Of a stretch of 42,057 bases of DNA, positions 7,894-17,509 are shown piece by piece. Position numbers and translations under genes: made by a program. The notes under the pieces are model-generated. The model ran no database searches. It saw nothing but the letters and a program-made list of their open reading frames with translations, and was not told the origin of the DNA. This stretch comes from Sphingobacteriia bacterium. Its GTDB lineage: Bacteria; Bacteroidota; Bacteroidia; Bacteroidales; UBA7960. Numbering within the stretch: the stretch's first letter is position 1; every line of letters begins with the position of its first letter. The stretch spans positions 1 through 42,057 of the forward strand of contig JAABRR010000035.1 of the NCBI GenBank assembly GCA_011390785.1. Direction: 5' to 3'.

Positions 7894-9597
7894 TTACCAA
7901 CCAGGATTTTGTTCCATTTTACCATTGCTCAGGTTTATTTCGTAGAGCGGGATGGGCATGTATTCATGCTTTCCTTTTACAAAGAAACTGCCATCACCAT
8001 CAGCGGTTTGCCTGGATAATAACTGGTTCATATCGATACCCCATTCGGCATCAAAACTCCACCGGATAAGATCGTGCCAGCGATGTCCTTCCAGTGCCAG
8101 TTCAATATCTCGTTCATGAATGATTGCTTCGGCGGTAAGGGCCGGAATTGCGGGCATATCGACCCTGGCTCTTACTTCATTAAGCTTGGCAAGTCCATCA
8201 GCAACATTTTCCTGAAGCAGATAAGTAATTTCTGCATACATAAGCAAGACATCAGCATATCGGATGACTCTTCTGTTGAAAGGATCATTTCGGGGTGAAT
8301 CTTTTTGCTCATAAATTGGAAATGAGTACTTACGTAAACCAAAACCATTGGTTGGATAAGGATTATCTGATGTTGGTATATACCCCCGTGTGCGGGCAAT
8401 ACGTTTGTTATTGATTCCGGCGCGGAATTTCCTATTGAAGAAAGCGCTTTCTGGCCTGTAATCCATGGTATCACCATCGATAAACATAGTACCATATGCC
8501 CGGGGGTCGCGATCAAAACCTGCCGGAGCTCCTTCTGTTTCGTGCGCATCCCACAGGTCGGGGTGTACTTCGTGGTTACGATAGCTATCAGGGTGAGCTG
8601 AGAAGTATTGGAAATTAAGTGCACCTGTCCATTGCCATCCCGGTAGCCAACCATTCTGGATTCTTTCATCACTATACTGGATTTCCCAAATTGACTCCTT
8701 ATTGTTTTCCGAAGGATAGTCATTGGCCCCGGCAGTAAGGGTTACAAATGATGTATTACTGGCCAAAGCGAAGATATAATCATTTCTTGACTTGGGTGCT
8801 TTAGGTTGTACGAGTGAATAGACACCAGAATCAATTACCTGTAGGAATGCATCGCGGGCTACCCTTAGATCAGCAAGGTCTTCTGCAGATCCTTTCTGTC
8901 CGTTTTTAACGTAATAATGAAAATGTTTATAGAGCATAGCCTTGCCTAAGAGTGATGCGGCGCCTCCGGAAGTAACGCGTCCCAGATCATCGGCACCCCA
9001 GCTTAGCGGAAGGTTGTCTTTGGCGTATTCAAGATCAGCCTTAATTAAGTCCCAGAATAATCCAGGTTCACTGTTAAATGGTGGATCAGTAAAATCTACC
9101 GGCATAGTAACTTCATCGTAAAAGGAGGGTCGGTTAAAAATAGTTACAAGATTAAAGTTATACATGGCACGCAAAGCTCTGGCCTGTGCCATATATTCAC
9201 GCCGCATATCATCACTCATGCCCTCAATTTCTGGTTTCTCATTAAGATTCAATACAAAAGCGTTGGTTCTGAAAACACCTTTGTAAAGATCAGAATACAT
9301 ACTGTTTATAAATTCATTGGATGAATTAACAGAAATCCTGTCGAGCCCCTCACTTTCAAACAAAACCCTGTCTTCAAACGAACGAAAAAGGAGCTGTGCC
9401 CGAAGTCCGTACATACCCACATGAGCAATGGGCGTATATAAACTGTTTAACGCCAGGAGAAAGTCATTCTGAGTTTGATAGAAACTACCATCTGTGAGCT
9501 GATTTTTGTTTTCAACTTCCAGGAAATCTTCTGAACAAGCTGAAATCACAAACAGAAACACAAATACTGTTGCTAGTTTTACAATTATTTTATACAT
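7894..9597 (-). CDS. SusD/RagB-family glycan-binding outer-membrane lipoprotein
   Basis: From the ATG at 9597 the protein is 567 residues, with lipobox VISAC (Cys21) and then SEDFLEVENKNQLT, typical of SusD starts. An ATG at 9699 lies inside susC and would bury the signal peptide, so it is rejected. The family's TPR-like helical core is seen in YMAQARALRAMYNFNLVTIF (~130-150). Near the C-terminus, PFNRRVIRYADVLLMYAEI and RDIELALEGHRWHDLIRW are the strongest SusD signatures. SusD proteins cap the SusC transporter at the cell surface and deliver bound oligosaccharides. The gene starts 34 bases after the susC stop, as in nearly all such pairs. The ligand cannot be read from sequence. Confidence 0.96.
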   Translation of the reverse strand: MYKIIVKLATVFVFLFVISACSEDFLEVENKNQLTDGSFYQTQNDFLLALNSLYTPIAHVGMYGLRAQLLFRSFEDRVLFESEGLDRISVNSSNEFINSMYSDLYKGVFRTNAFVLNLNEKPEIEGMSDDMRREYMAQARALRAMYNFNLVTIFNRPSFYDEVTMPVDFTDPPFNSEPGLFWDLIKADLEYAKDNLPLSWGADDLGRVTSGGAASLLGKAMLYKHFHYYVKNGQKGSAEDLADLRVARDAFLQVIDSGVYSLVQPKAPKSRNDYIFALASNTSFVTLTAGANDYPSENNKESIWEIQYSDERIQNGWLPGWQWTGALNFQYFSAHPDSYRNHEVHPDLWDAHETEGAPAGFDRDPRAYGTMFIDGDTMDYRPESAFFNRKFRAGINNKRIARTRGYIPTSDNPYPTNGFGLRKYSFPIYEQKDSPRNDPFNRRVIRYADVLLMYAEITYLLQENVADGLAKLNEVRARVDMPAIPALTAEAIIHERDIELALEGHRWHDLIRWSFDAEWGIDMNQLLSRQTADGDGSFFVKGKHEYMPIPLYEINLSNGKMEQNPGW

Positions 9598-9631
9598 AGT
9601 TTTTATTTTAAAAATTTTTAAAGTCAAAATA

Positions 9632-12600
9632 TTAAATATCCACCTGTACACCGGCAGTAAATGCCCTTGGAACCGGGTAAGTACCGCCGTCTGAACCAAT
9701 CGAAAGGTTGTTGGTACCTGAAACAGGAGCTTCAGGATCCCTTCCTTTATACTGAGTATAAGTGTAAAGATTCATGGCACTTACGTATATTCGGGCGGAG
9801 GAGATCCCGATTGATGCGCTTACCCTTGAAGGCAATGTATAACCAAGCTGTAGATCTTTTACCCGCAAAAAGGAACCTGTTTCCAGGTACCAGGTAGAAA
9901 TCCGGTCGTTTTGGTTTTTATTGGTTGGATCAAGGCGAAGCTGGCCGGTAGGTATTGGCACTCCGTTTCCATCAACCTGACTGCCATAATAATTTAGTCC
10001 AAAATCTCTTAGTTTATTATGATCGAGATCCTGAGCAGAAAAACCTTCTATGCCGGCACGCATGCTGTTGTAAACATCAAATCTGTGCATCCCATAAAGG
10101 AAAACAGCAAAGTCGAAATTCTTGTACATCAACTGTATATTGAGACTGGTTGTAAGATCAGGAATTGGTTTCCCGATAACGGTACGGTCGAGATCGCTTA
10201 CTGCACCATCGTTATTAAGGTCGCGAAACATAAGATCACCTGGACTGGGAGCTCCGGTATTGGGCATTGCATAAAGATAATTGCCTTCTTCATCAAAATC
10301 AGCAGGGGTAATAATACGTTCTGCCACGTATCCATAAAAACTACCAATGGTATTTCCTATCTGTGTAATGTTGGCATTGGTAATTACTGAGTTTGGAATA
10401 TCCAGCACTTCATTTTTAAGGGTAGTTACTACAGCGGTAATATTGTAATTGAAATCCCCTTCCATTTTACGGTAATTACCTGTAAATTCAAAACCTCTGT
10501 TTTGAATTACCCCAAGGTTAACAAAAGGATCGGCAGCCCCAACAAGTCTTCCGTGAAATAAGGCCAATGGGTATTTTACCAGCAAACCATCCTGGGTTTT
10601 CACATAATACTCAGCAGACAATTGTATTTTATCCTGCAATAGGTTAAGATCTATCCCAAAATTGGTCATTTCAGCTGCTTCCCATTGTACGGAGGGGTTA
10701 CCTGTATTACCCATTACATTAAGGGCATCGGCCAGCCCCTGGTTAACACCAAAAACGGGCGAGAACTGAGAAAATGGGTCGAGCAGTGACTGGTACTGGA
10801 AGTTGCCAATATCAGAGTTACCGGTTTGCCCCCATCCAAAACGTAGTTTCATCATTGATATTTCTTCTACATTTTGGAGGAAATCTTCATTTACTTTCCA
10901 CGCCAATGAAAGGGATGGAAAATTACCCCAACGGTTTTCAGGACCAAAGCGGGAGTTTCCATCGCGACGAATACTGGCAGTTAACAAATATTTACTGCCA
11001 TAATCATAAATAATACGACCCAGATAGGATTCGGCTGTAAATGGCGTAAAAAAACCACCTACTTCGCGTCCGTCAATATAACTCATCCCGATGGTATTCA
11101 GATTTTCATAGGGAAACCCACTGGCCGTAACATTAATTCCATTGGATTCGAATCGTCTGATCTGATGCACAGCAGTGGCAGTAACTGTATGCTTTCCAAA
11201 AGTATTGTTGAAGGTAAGTTGATTTTCAAGGGCAGAATTAATCCCTTCACTGAAATTCTCAGTTAAGCTTGCTTGTGGTAAAGACCTAACCCCACTTTCG
11301 TAGGCCGGAATCCAGTTTTTCAACCTGTTGAAATTAGCATCTACAGAAGGGGTAATTTTGTAGGTTAGCCATGAAACAGGTTTTACTTCCATGTAAACAC
11401 TGGCGAGGATGTTGGTGCTGTTTGATACATTATCGCTTAACATCATACTAACCAAAGGATTAAACTTATCATTTCCCCCTGTATTGGCAATATCTGTTAC
11501 AGAATCAGGAAATTCGGGCAAGGGATAAGGAAAGGTTACCTGTGGTCCTTCGTATCCCCCTTTATTATTAGGATTTTCTACTCTCATCAATGGTGATGCA
11601 ATCAGCGTTCCTGACCAAGGGTTGGTGGCTGTAGTGGGGGAGCGGGTTATGCCCCGGGTTACCGCAAAAGTTTCACCAACTTTTATATACCGGCCAAGTT
11701 CAAAATCTGAATTTGCGCGAAGATTGAATCTTTCGGCTGAATTGTTGACCAGGACACCATCTTCTTTGTAATAGTTCCCTGAAATACTATAATTTGACCC
11801 TTCTCCACCTCCGGATATGCGTAGTGAATGGTTGTGTCCAAAAGCATTTCTAACAACCTCATCCTGCCAATCGGTGCCACTCTGCCAGCCATCGCCATAA
11901 TACCATTGTCTGAAATCATTGCTATAGGCTCGGTCAGGAATATTTCCGGCGTCTTCCGCAATTTTAGAATAAAATGCAGCATATTCATCAGCATTTAGAA
12001 GCTCAAACTGACGGGGTGTTTGATTAAGTACCACCCAGTTTGAGTAATTAACTCTTGGTTTTCCGCTTTCGCCGCGTTTGGTTGTAATGATAATTACCCC
12101 ATTGGCACCATCAGCACCATAAATTGCTGATGCAGATGCATCCTTTAGTATGTTGATGGATTCAATGTCGTTTGGATTAACAGAATTAAGGCTACCAGTA
12201 ATAACCCCATCAATTACATAAATCGGATTGCCGGACCGGTTAATAGAGCCAATACCCCTTACCTGTATTTTGGCGTTGCTGCCAGGGGAGCCTGATCGGG
12301 TAACTGTAACACCCGATGCCCGGCCCTGCATTGCCTGAGTAAACGTACTGGCAGGAATTCTGTTAAGGTCTTCGGCAGTTACAACAGCCACAGACCCTGT
12401 AAGGTCACTTTTCTTAACCACCCCATAACCAATTACAACCATCTCCGAAAGCATCTCAATGCTTGGAGCCAGGGCTGCATTAATTACGGTTTGGCCATTT
12501 ACCGGGATCTCCTCTTCGAGGTATCCCACATAAGAAAATACTAATACAGCATCTGCTGCTACACTCAGGGAATAATTACCATCAATATCTGTAATGGCTC

Positions 12601-12766
12601 CCTGTGTTGTTCCTTTGGTTCTTACTGTGGCTCCAATAAGGGCTTCACCGGTAATTTCGTCGGTTACATTTCCCGTTACGTTGATCTGGGCAAAACTCGT
12701 TTGCACCATTAGCAACAAAGCCAGCAAAGTGAACAGAAACTTAAGTCTTGCTAAAAAACTTATCAT
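9632..12766 (-). CDS. SusC/RagA-family TonB-linked outer-membrane transporter
   Basis: This is a 1044-residue TonB-dependent receptor. The signal peptide (to about residue 26, ending TSFAQ) is followed by a carboxypeptidase-regulatory-like beta-sandwich (INVTGNVTDEITGEALIGAT, ~27-110). The plug domain contains MQGRASGVTV, IRVRGIGSI-type repeats (here IQVRGIGSINRSGNPIYVIDG) and DASASAIYGADGANGVIIITT, all diagnostic of the SusC class. The rest (~240-1044) is a 22-strand beta-barrel ending in an aromatic-rich strand. It imports oligosaccharides into the periplasm using TonB energy, with the downstream SusD as lid. It is the first gene of its operon. No SusR, HTCS or ECF/anti-sigma regulator is adjacent, so control must be encoded elsewhere. 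No unambiguous promoter was found in the 144 bases upstream. Confidence 0.97.
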   Translation of the reverse strand: MISFLARLKFLFTLLALLLMVQTSFAQINVTGNVTDEITGEALIGATVRTKGTTQGAITDIDGNYSLSVAADAVLVFSYVGYLEEEIPVNGQTVINAALAPSIEMLSEMVVIGYGVVKKSDLTGSVAVVTAEDLNRIPASTFTQAMQGRASGVTVTRSGSPGSNAKIQVRGIGSINRSGNPIYVIDGVITGSLNSVNPNDIESINILKDASASAIYGADGANGVIIITTKRGESGKPRVNYSNWVVLNQTPRQFELLNADEYAAFYSKIAEDAGNIPDRAYSNDFRQWYYGDGWQSGTDWQDEVVRNAFGHNHSLRISGGGEGSNYSISGNYYKEDGVLVNNSAERFNLRANSDFELGRYIKVGETFAVTRGITRSPTTATNPWSGTLIASPLMRVENPNNKGGYEGPQVTFPYPLPEFPDSVTDIANTGGNDKFNPLVSMMLSDNVSNSTNILASVYMEVKPVSWLTYKITPSVDANFNRLKNWIPAYESGVRSLPQASLTENFSEGINSALENQLTFNNTFGKHTVTATAVHQIRRFESNGINVTASGFPYENLNTIGMSYIDGREVGGFFTPFTAESYLGRIIYDYGSKYLLTASIRRDGNSRFGPENRWGNFPSLSLAWKVNEDFLQNVEEISMMKLRFGWGQTGNSDIGNFQYQSLLDPFSQFSPVFGVNQGLADALNVMGNTGNPSVQWEAAEMTNFGIDLNLLQDKIQLSAEYYVKTQDGLLVKYPLALFHGRLVGAADPFVNLGVIQNRGFEFTGNYRKMEGDFNYNITAVVTTLKNEVLDIPNSVITNANITQIGNTIGSFYGYVAERIITPADFDEEGNYLYAMPNTGAPSPGDLMFRDLNNDGAVSDLDRTVIGKPIPDLTTSLNIQLMYKNFDFAVFLYGMHRFDVYNSMRAGIEGFSAQDLDHNKLRDFGLNYYGSQVDGNGVPIPTGQLRLDPTNKNQNDRISTWYLETGSFLRVKDLQLGYTLPSRVSASIGISSARIYVSAMNLYTYTQYKGRDPEAPVSGTNNLSIGSDGGTYPVPRAFTAGVQVDI

Positions 12767-12910
12767 GAATACATGTGTTTAAGTTAGTGAATAAATGAGT
12801 ATTTAAAGAAACCCTCGATTTATTTTGTTTGTGTTGGTTGGGTTAGTGTTGAAATAAATATTCAGGGTTGTGTCTTTTTCTTAATATTTCGTTATTTCAG
12901 TTGTTTTTCG

Positions 12911-13876
12911 TTATTTCAGTTGTTCTATCATTGTTCTTAATCTGGATGTTCTGCCGCTTATCTCTTCGGCTCTCGAAATCATATCCAATGCGTTTTGTTT
13001 TTCGCCTTTTCGATAATAGACGAAAGCCTGCAGTGCAAGGTAATCTGCATTTTCTGAGTCAAGGGCAATTAATTCCTGGGTTTTTCTTAATGCAAGTGGA
13101 ATAAATCCATTATTTACATAAATATTGGCCAGATTGAAAATTTTTTTCTCATCATTTTCATTTGAATTGCGAACATCAATTACTTGTTTGGCAACTTCAG
13201 GAAACAGTATTTTCCATTCAGGTTGATGGGCTTGCGGTGAAACACATTGAGAAAAAAGTTCAAGCAATGCATCCGGGTTTTCCCGGTTAATATAATTCAG
13301 CGATAACCGATAAACAGCTTCATCATTGCAAGGGCTAAGCTGCATCGACTTTTCCATATCAGCCTGTGCCATTAGTGGCTTTTCTAAACTGGCAAAAAAA
13401 GAAGATCTTTTGGCATAACTTTCGGCATCTCTTCTTTCTTTTACCACATTATTGAGATTTTCAAGAGAATCTGCAATGGTAATATTACCGGCCAACATAG
13501 GCTGATATTTTGAATCAAACCTATGTTCAAAATGTTTGCCTAATGAGTACAATCCACCTTCCTGAAGTGCCCTTAGAATTATTTCCTGGTCTGTTTCTGT
13601 CAATGGATTATCAACCTTTAAATAATATTGTAACGCCCAGGCAGAATATCCGGAAATAATCATCCGGGTGAAGTAATCTCTTTTTATAGTATCATTTTCT
13701 TCATGAGAAAGAAATATTTCTCCCATTGCCAGGAGCATTTGCTGATTGTTGATTTTATCATCCTGGTAATCCTGAGCCAGTTTTTCCATTTTGCTTTCAG
13801 CTGAATTTAGCGAACAAGCACTAAAAAACAACAGGCAGAAAACAACCAGAGAATATGTGAAAAACAATCTCATCAT
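12911..13876 (-). CDS. TPR-containing lipoprotein coupled to an SGNH protein
   Basis: This is a 321-residue protein with a lipoprotein signal (FFSAC, Cys21). The mature part is largely helical and carries degenerate tetratricopeptide-like repeats. The clearest are AESYAKRSSFFASLEKPLMA, FNLANIYVNNGFIPLALRK and ADYLALQAFVYYRKGEKQNA. TPR lipoproteins act as scaffolds on the periplasmic face of a membrane. The start codon overlaps the stop of the upstream SGNH gene in an ATGA arrangement (4 bases), a strong sign of translational coupling, so the two probably work together. I do not recognise a specific family. A role as adaptor for the SGNH enzyme is inferred only from this coupling. Confidence 0.8.
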   Translation of the reverse strand: MMRLFFTYSLVVFCLLFFSACSLNSAESKMEKLAQDYQDDKINNQQMLLAMGEIFLSHEENDTIKRDYFTRMIISGYSAWALQYYLKVDNPLTETDQEIILRALQEGGLYSLGKHFEHRFDSKYQPMLAGNITIADSLENLNNVVKERRDAESYAKRSSFFASLEKPLMAQADMEKSMQLSPCNDEAVYRLSLNYINRENPDALLELFSQCVSPQAHQPEWKILFPEVAKQVIDVRNSNENDEKKIFNLANIYVNNGFIPLALRKTQELIALDSENADYLALQAFVYYRKGEKQNALDMISRAEEISGRTSRLRTMIEQLK

Positions 13877-15009
13877 GGCTCAATATATTTTTGAAGATAA
13901 TCGGCTACCCTAAGATGACCGGGTTCACTCCAATGATTGTCACCTTCAATATAGCAGGTGCTGATAATTTCCCGGGGATTTTCGTGGTTGATAAAAACCG
14001 GAAAAAGGTTGATAAAATCAATCTCATTCTCGTTGCAAAAAGACCTCCATGTTTCCACATAATAATCTGTTGTATCTCCTTTCAAAACCTGGGTTTGCCA
14101 TGGATGAACGCTAAGCCTGAGATTTATTCCCTTTTCATCGCATATTTCTTTCAATCCTTTAATATTCTTCATGCCTAAATCCAGGCCCTGTTGTGCAAGC
14201 TCCCGAAGCTGATTGTTATAAATCCATTCAGAAACTCCATGAAAATTAGGATCACGAAGGAGGTCTTCATCATCCATATGCCTGAAAAATTCTTTGTATA
14301 ATTCAATGGCAGTGCGTGATGGCAGTTGTTCTGTGTTTTTTTGAAATCCAAGCAAGGTTTGATTAAAAACTTCGAATTCGCGGTTTCGATTGATCGCATC
14401 AAGGGTTGACCAGGTTAAAGAATTGGCTTTAAGAAATCTGTTTGCCTTATAACGTGTTCTTTGGAAAAAAGACTCCTGGGATGGAACAAATGAAGCATAG
14501 GCAATTTCATTCTGAAGATCAGAAATATCGATTACTAACCATATTTCATCAACTTCAAGCCCCAGCGTATTTAACAGATAGTCGCCTTTTAACCAATGTA
14601 TTCTGGGGCTGTAACTTACTGCTGATGCATTCAGTATCTCAACTCCTTTTTTTTCGGCTCTTTCCTGTAACAAACCGGCATAGGTAAATGGATAATCGAT
14701 CCCTACACCTTCTGAATGTGAATCACCCAAAATAAGGATTCTCTTTTTATCAGAAGTAAGAGAAACCTGCCTGTTGGAAAAATCGCGAAATCCGAGATTG
14801 TTGGTGTAGAAAGGATACAAGATAGGCCCCCAGGCTGCAATGGAATTAACGTCTTTTTCCAATCCGTGATGATATACAGCACTCCGGATACGAAATTCGC
14901 TGTAATTGCGGGGTATGAAAATTTGTCCTGTTATGATATCTATCAAAACGAAAAATGCAATAAACAGAATAACAGAAATCAGGGCCAGTCTTTTTTCCTT
15001 TCCTGCCAT
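13873..15009 (-). CDS. Membrane-anchored SGNH/GDSL-like hydrolase or O-acyltransferase-type protein (copy A)
   Basis: This is a 378-residue protein with one N-terminal membrane segment (~8-28) and a periplasmic domain. KRILILGDSHSEGVG places the block I nucleophile Ser97 in GDSHS. EGDNHWSEPGH near the end supplies the Asp357/His359 pair typical of the SGNH catalytic triad. Such proteins act as esterases or acetyl-transfer partners on glycans (AlgX/AlgJ and related). It is a clear paralogue of the protein at 21049-22206: both share YHHGL, LGFRDF, ILNASAVSYSPRIH and IDLSDLQNEI-type segments and the same layout. Copy A is coupled to the TPR lipoprotein gene by a 4-base overlap, while copy B sits with a carbamoyltransferase. 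The substrate is unknown. Confidence 0.82.
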   Translation of the reverse strand: MAGKEKRLALISVILFIAFFVLIDIITGQIFIPRNYSEFRIRSAVYHHGLEKDVNSIAAWGPILYPFYTNNLGFRDFSNRQVSLTSDKKRILILGDSHSEGVGIDYPFTYAGLLQERAEKKGVEILNASAVSYSPRIHWLKGDYLLNTLGLEVDEIWLVIDISDLQNEIAYASFVPSQESFFQRTRYKANRFLKANSLTWSTLDAINRNREFEVFNQTLLGFQKNTEQLPSRTAIELYKEFFRHMDDEDLLRDPNFHGVSEWIYNNQLRELAQQGLDLGMKNIKGLKEICDEKGINLRLSVHPWQTQVLKGDTTDYYVETWRSFCNENEIDFINLFPVFINHENPREIISTCYIEGDNHWSEPGHLRVADYLQKYIEP

Positions 15010-15235
15010 GTAACTCAGGATTTAGGGAATAAATAAAGAATTCAAATCAATAAAATAAACCAGGCTATGGTTTAGATTAATTGGGAGTAATATTTAAGAA
15101 AATTAAAATATTTGGTATACTCCTAATTGATCGTGGGTTGAAAGTAATGAGTTTTTACAACAAAAAATAAATAATTGCAAAAAAATCAAAGAACGTTACT
15201 AAATAAACAATGAAAAATAATTGGTTTAATAGTAT

Positions 15236-15270
15236 AAGAAAGGTTACCCAAAATGGGTAACCTTTCTTTT
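15236..15270. terminator. Strong intrinsic hairpin downstream of the duplicated T9SS gene
   Basis: A perfect 15-bp stem runs from 15236-15250 to 15254-15268 (core GGTTACCC / GGGTAACC) with a 3-base loop. T-rich sequence follows on both strands. It starts 13 bases past the minus-strand stop at 15282 and so ends the transcript of the tandem-module gene. It also insulates the SGNH/TPR operon, whose start is at 15009. No gene is seen in the rest of 15010-15281. Confidence 0.85.
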
Positions 15271-15281
15271 AATTGTAATAT

Positions 15282-17393
15282 TTAGTGTTTAACCACTTTA
15301 ATAGCATTGGTTTCACCATTGAGACGAATCAGGTAAATACCATTGTTAAGATCCTGCATATTAAGCTGGTTAACGGCTTTTACTGATTTTAGTTTTGCAC
15401 CAACAATATTATATACTTCAACATCGGCAGGTTGGTTCCCATTGATGTAAAGAACACCATTGTTTATGTAAGCGCGAATTTCACGATTATTGAGAACCAG
15501 GTTATCTACATTGGTTCCGAGAATGGTAGCAGAGAGGGTAAGATGACCGCTATAGAAGTTGGAAGCATATCCGTTGTTTTTATCAGCAGCCCAGAAATAT
15601 TCAACTTTATTGTCGTTTTCAGTACCACCAACGGTAGCATTTGATTTAACATCAAAAGCAAAGGTTTCTCCAACCTGAATAGCAGTTCTGTCTCCGCCAA
15701 GATCAGTTGGATCATTTGGATAGGAAAGAGCTCCATCAAATGAGAAGATCAGCACAGCACGAAGAATTCCATCAGTTGAATCCCAGTAGAGATTCTGATC
15801 CAGGAATGACTCCAGACCTGCTTCGTTGGCTCCCCAGCCACCACGCCATAATCCGCTGGCTTCGTGGAATGTTTTTGATAAACCTGCAGAAGCAGCAAAC
15901 TCGGTTACCGAACCATCTTTAAAGAGTGCTTTACCACCACCTAACTCAACAAAACGGGCATAGGCCATATTCTCATAGGCAACTCTTACTGCCTCGGCAC
16001 TGTCTGCAGCAGCAGTGAAAGAAGGCTCATGACGTACAGGAGAAGTTGGTTGTGACATAACTTCGAATGAGTAAGAACCTGCATCAGCCTGTGCATTCAA
16101 ATCCCAATACTTCAATAACACGTGTAGGTTAGCTCCATCATGAACAGCTTTCCATTGTGCACCAAAGGTATTACCAGTACCAACATCAAAAAGATCACCG
16201 GCAACACCATTAGAAGTGAGATTGTTAACACTGTTGGCATCACCCAAAAGATCCCAGGTGGCATCAAAAGATGTGTTATCTGCAATTTCTGACCAGCCAG
16301 CAGGAGCCTGGAAAACTTCATAAGTGGGATTGGTATAAGGGTTAGCAGCGTAACCAGTTACATCAGCATAATCAGGTTCAATAGCCCAGTTTACCCAGCT
16401 AACTCCAGAAAAAGTAACAGCAGGCTCTTCTCCTAGTACCTGATTTGCAAGAGTGAGGTGTCCACTATAATAGTTGGAAGCATAACCGTTGTTTTTGTCA
16501 GCAGCCCAGAAATATTCAACTTTGTTGTCGTTTTCAGTACCACCAACGGTAGCATTTGATTTAACATCAAAAGCAAAGGTTTCTCCAACCTGAATAGCAG
16601 TTCTGTCTCCGCCAAGGTCAGTAGGATCATTTGGATAGGAAAGAGCACCATCAAACGAAAAGATCAGCACAGCACGAAGAATTCCATCAGTTAAATCCCA
16701 GTAGAGATTCTGTTCCAGGAATGACTCCAGACCTGCTTCGTTGGCTCCCCAGCCACCACGCCATAATCCGCTGGCTTCGTGGAATGTTTTTGATAAACCT
16801 GCAGAAGCAGCAAATTCGGTTACCGAACCATCTTTAAAGAGTGCTTTACCACCACCTAACTCAACAAAACGGGCATAAGCCATATTCTCATAGGCAACTC
16901 TTACTGCCTCGGCACTGTCTGCAGCAGCAGTGAAAGAAGGCTCATGACGTACAGGAGAAGTTGGCTGTGACATAACTTCGAATGAGTAAGAACCTGCATC
17001 AGCCTGTGCATTCAAATCCCAATACTTCAATAACACGTGAAGGTTAGCTCCATCATGAACAGCTTTCCATTGTGCACCAAAGGTATTACCAGTACCAACA
17101 TCAAAAAGATCGCCGGCAACACCGTTAGAAGTAAGATTGTTAACACTGTTGGCATCACCCAAAAGATCCCAGGTGGCATCAAAAGATGTGTTATCTGCTA
17201 TTTCTGACCAGCCAGCAGGAGCTTTGTAAACGATGTAGGTTGGATTCTCATAGGGATTGGCTTCATAACCTGTTACATCAGGGTAATCAGGTTCAACTGC
17301 CCAGTTTACCCAGCTAACTCCCGAAAAGGTAGTTTGTCCGTAGGTAAATACGGATAACATTAACAACGCTAATAGTAAATTTAGTTTTTTCAT
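15282..17393 (-). CDS. T9SS-secreted protein with two nearly identical CBM9-like modules
   Basis: This is a 703-residue protein: signal peptide (~1-20, ending TYGQ), module 1 (~23-321), module 2 (~328-626), and a C-terminal T9SS type A sorting domain (~633-703, with VEVYNIVGAKLKSV and GIYLIRLNG). Each module begins FSGVSWVNWA and contains a stretch like FDATWDLLGDANSV, then GAQWKAVHDGANLHVLLKYWD, and ends VEYFWAADKNNGYAS. That is the strand pattern of CBM9/DOMON-type carbohydrate- or ligand-binding sandwiches. The family call is tentative. No catalytic residues are evident, so surface or extracellular binding is the likely role. The modules differ at only about ten residues. LacI-type operator-like sites lie 117-177 bases upstream, so sugar-responsive control is plausible. 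Confidence 0.8.
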   Translation of the reverse strand: MKKLNLLLALLMLSVFTYGQTTFSGVSWVNWAVEPDYPDVTGYEANPYENPTYIVYKAPAGWSEIADNTSFDATWDLLGDANSVNNLTSNGVAGDLFDVGTGNTFGAQWKAVHDGANLHVLLKYWDLNAQADAGSYSFEVMSQPTSPVRHEPSFTAAADSAEAVRVAYENMAYARFVELGGGKALFKDGSVTEFAASAGLSKTFHEASGLWRGGWGANEAGLESFLEQNLYWDLTDGILRAVLIFSFDGALSYPNDPTDLGGDRTAIQVGETFAFDVKSNATVGGTENDNKVEYFWAADKNNGYASNYYSGHLTLANQVLGEEPAVTFSGVSWVNWAIEPDYADVTGYAANPYTNPTYEVFQAPAGWSEIADNTSFDATWDLLGDANSVNNLTSNGVAGDLFDVGTGNTFGAQWKAVHDGANLHVLLKYWDLNAQADAGSYSFEVMSQPTSPVRHEPSFTAAADSAEAVRVAYENMAYARFVELGGGKALFKDGSVTEFAASAGLSKTFHEASGLWRGGWGANEAGLESFLDQNLYWDSTDGILRAVLIFSFDGALSYPNDPTDLGGDRTAIQVGETFAFDVKSNATVGGTENDNKVEYFWAADKNNGYASNFYSGHLTLSATILGTNVDNLVLNNREIRAYINNGVLYINGNQPADVEVYNIVGAKLKSVKAVNQLNMQDLNNGIYLIRLNGETNAIKVVKH
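15516..16412 (-). repeat. Tandem repeat unit, second copy (encodes residues ~328-626)
   Basis: This is the downstream copy of a 915-base in-frame tandem duplication inside the T9SS gene; the partner is at 16431-17327. From SEIADNTSF to LESFL, nearly 190 residues, the two copies are identical in protein and differ only by scattered silent changes in DNA. Differences cluster at the module start (seven changes in about 30 residues). This pattern fits a recent duplication or ongoing gene conversion. Confidence 0.9.
16431..17327 (-). repeat. Tandem repeat unit, first copy (encodes residues ~23-321)
   Basis: This is the upstream copy of the same duplication, period 915 bases (305 codons). It is joined to the second copy by a short linker (about residues 322-327, EEPAVT). 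Recombination between copies would yield a single-module protein in frame. Confidence 0.9.
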
Positions 17394-17509
17394 AGAATGT
17401 AATGTTTTGGTTGATAAATAATGAATGAATTATTAATTATATTGAAGGAATCTGAGCCAAAAAATTTGAATTGGTCATCATCATTCAATGCTTTTATTTC
17501 TGTTATTTT

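Noticed and set aside
8172-8723. 183-codon frame overlapping susD on the same strand
   Set aside because: It is a shifted frame of susD, whose own frame carries all family motifs.
9597-9699. Upstream ATG for susD at 9699
   Set aside because: It lies inside susC and would place 34 residues before an otherwise perfect lipoprotein signal.
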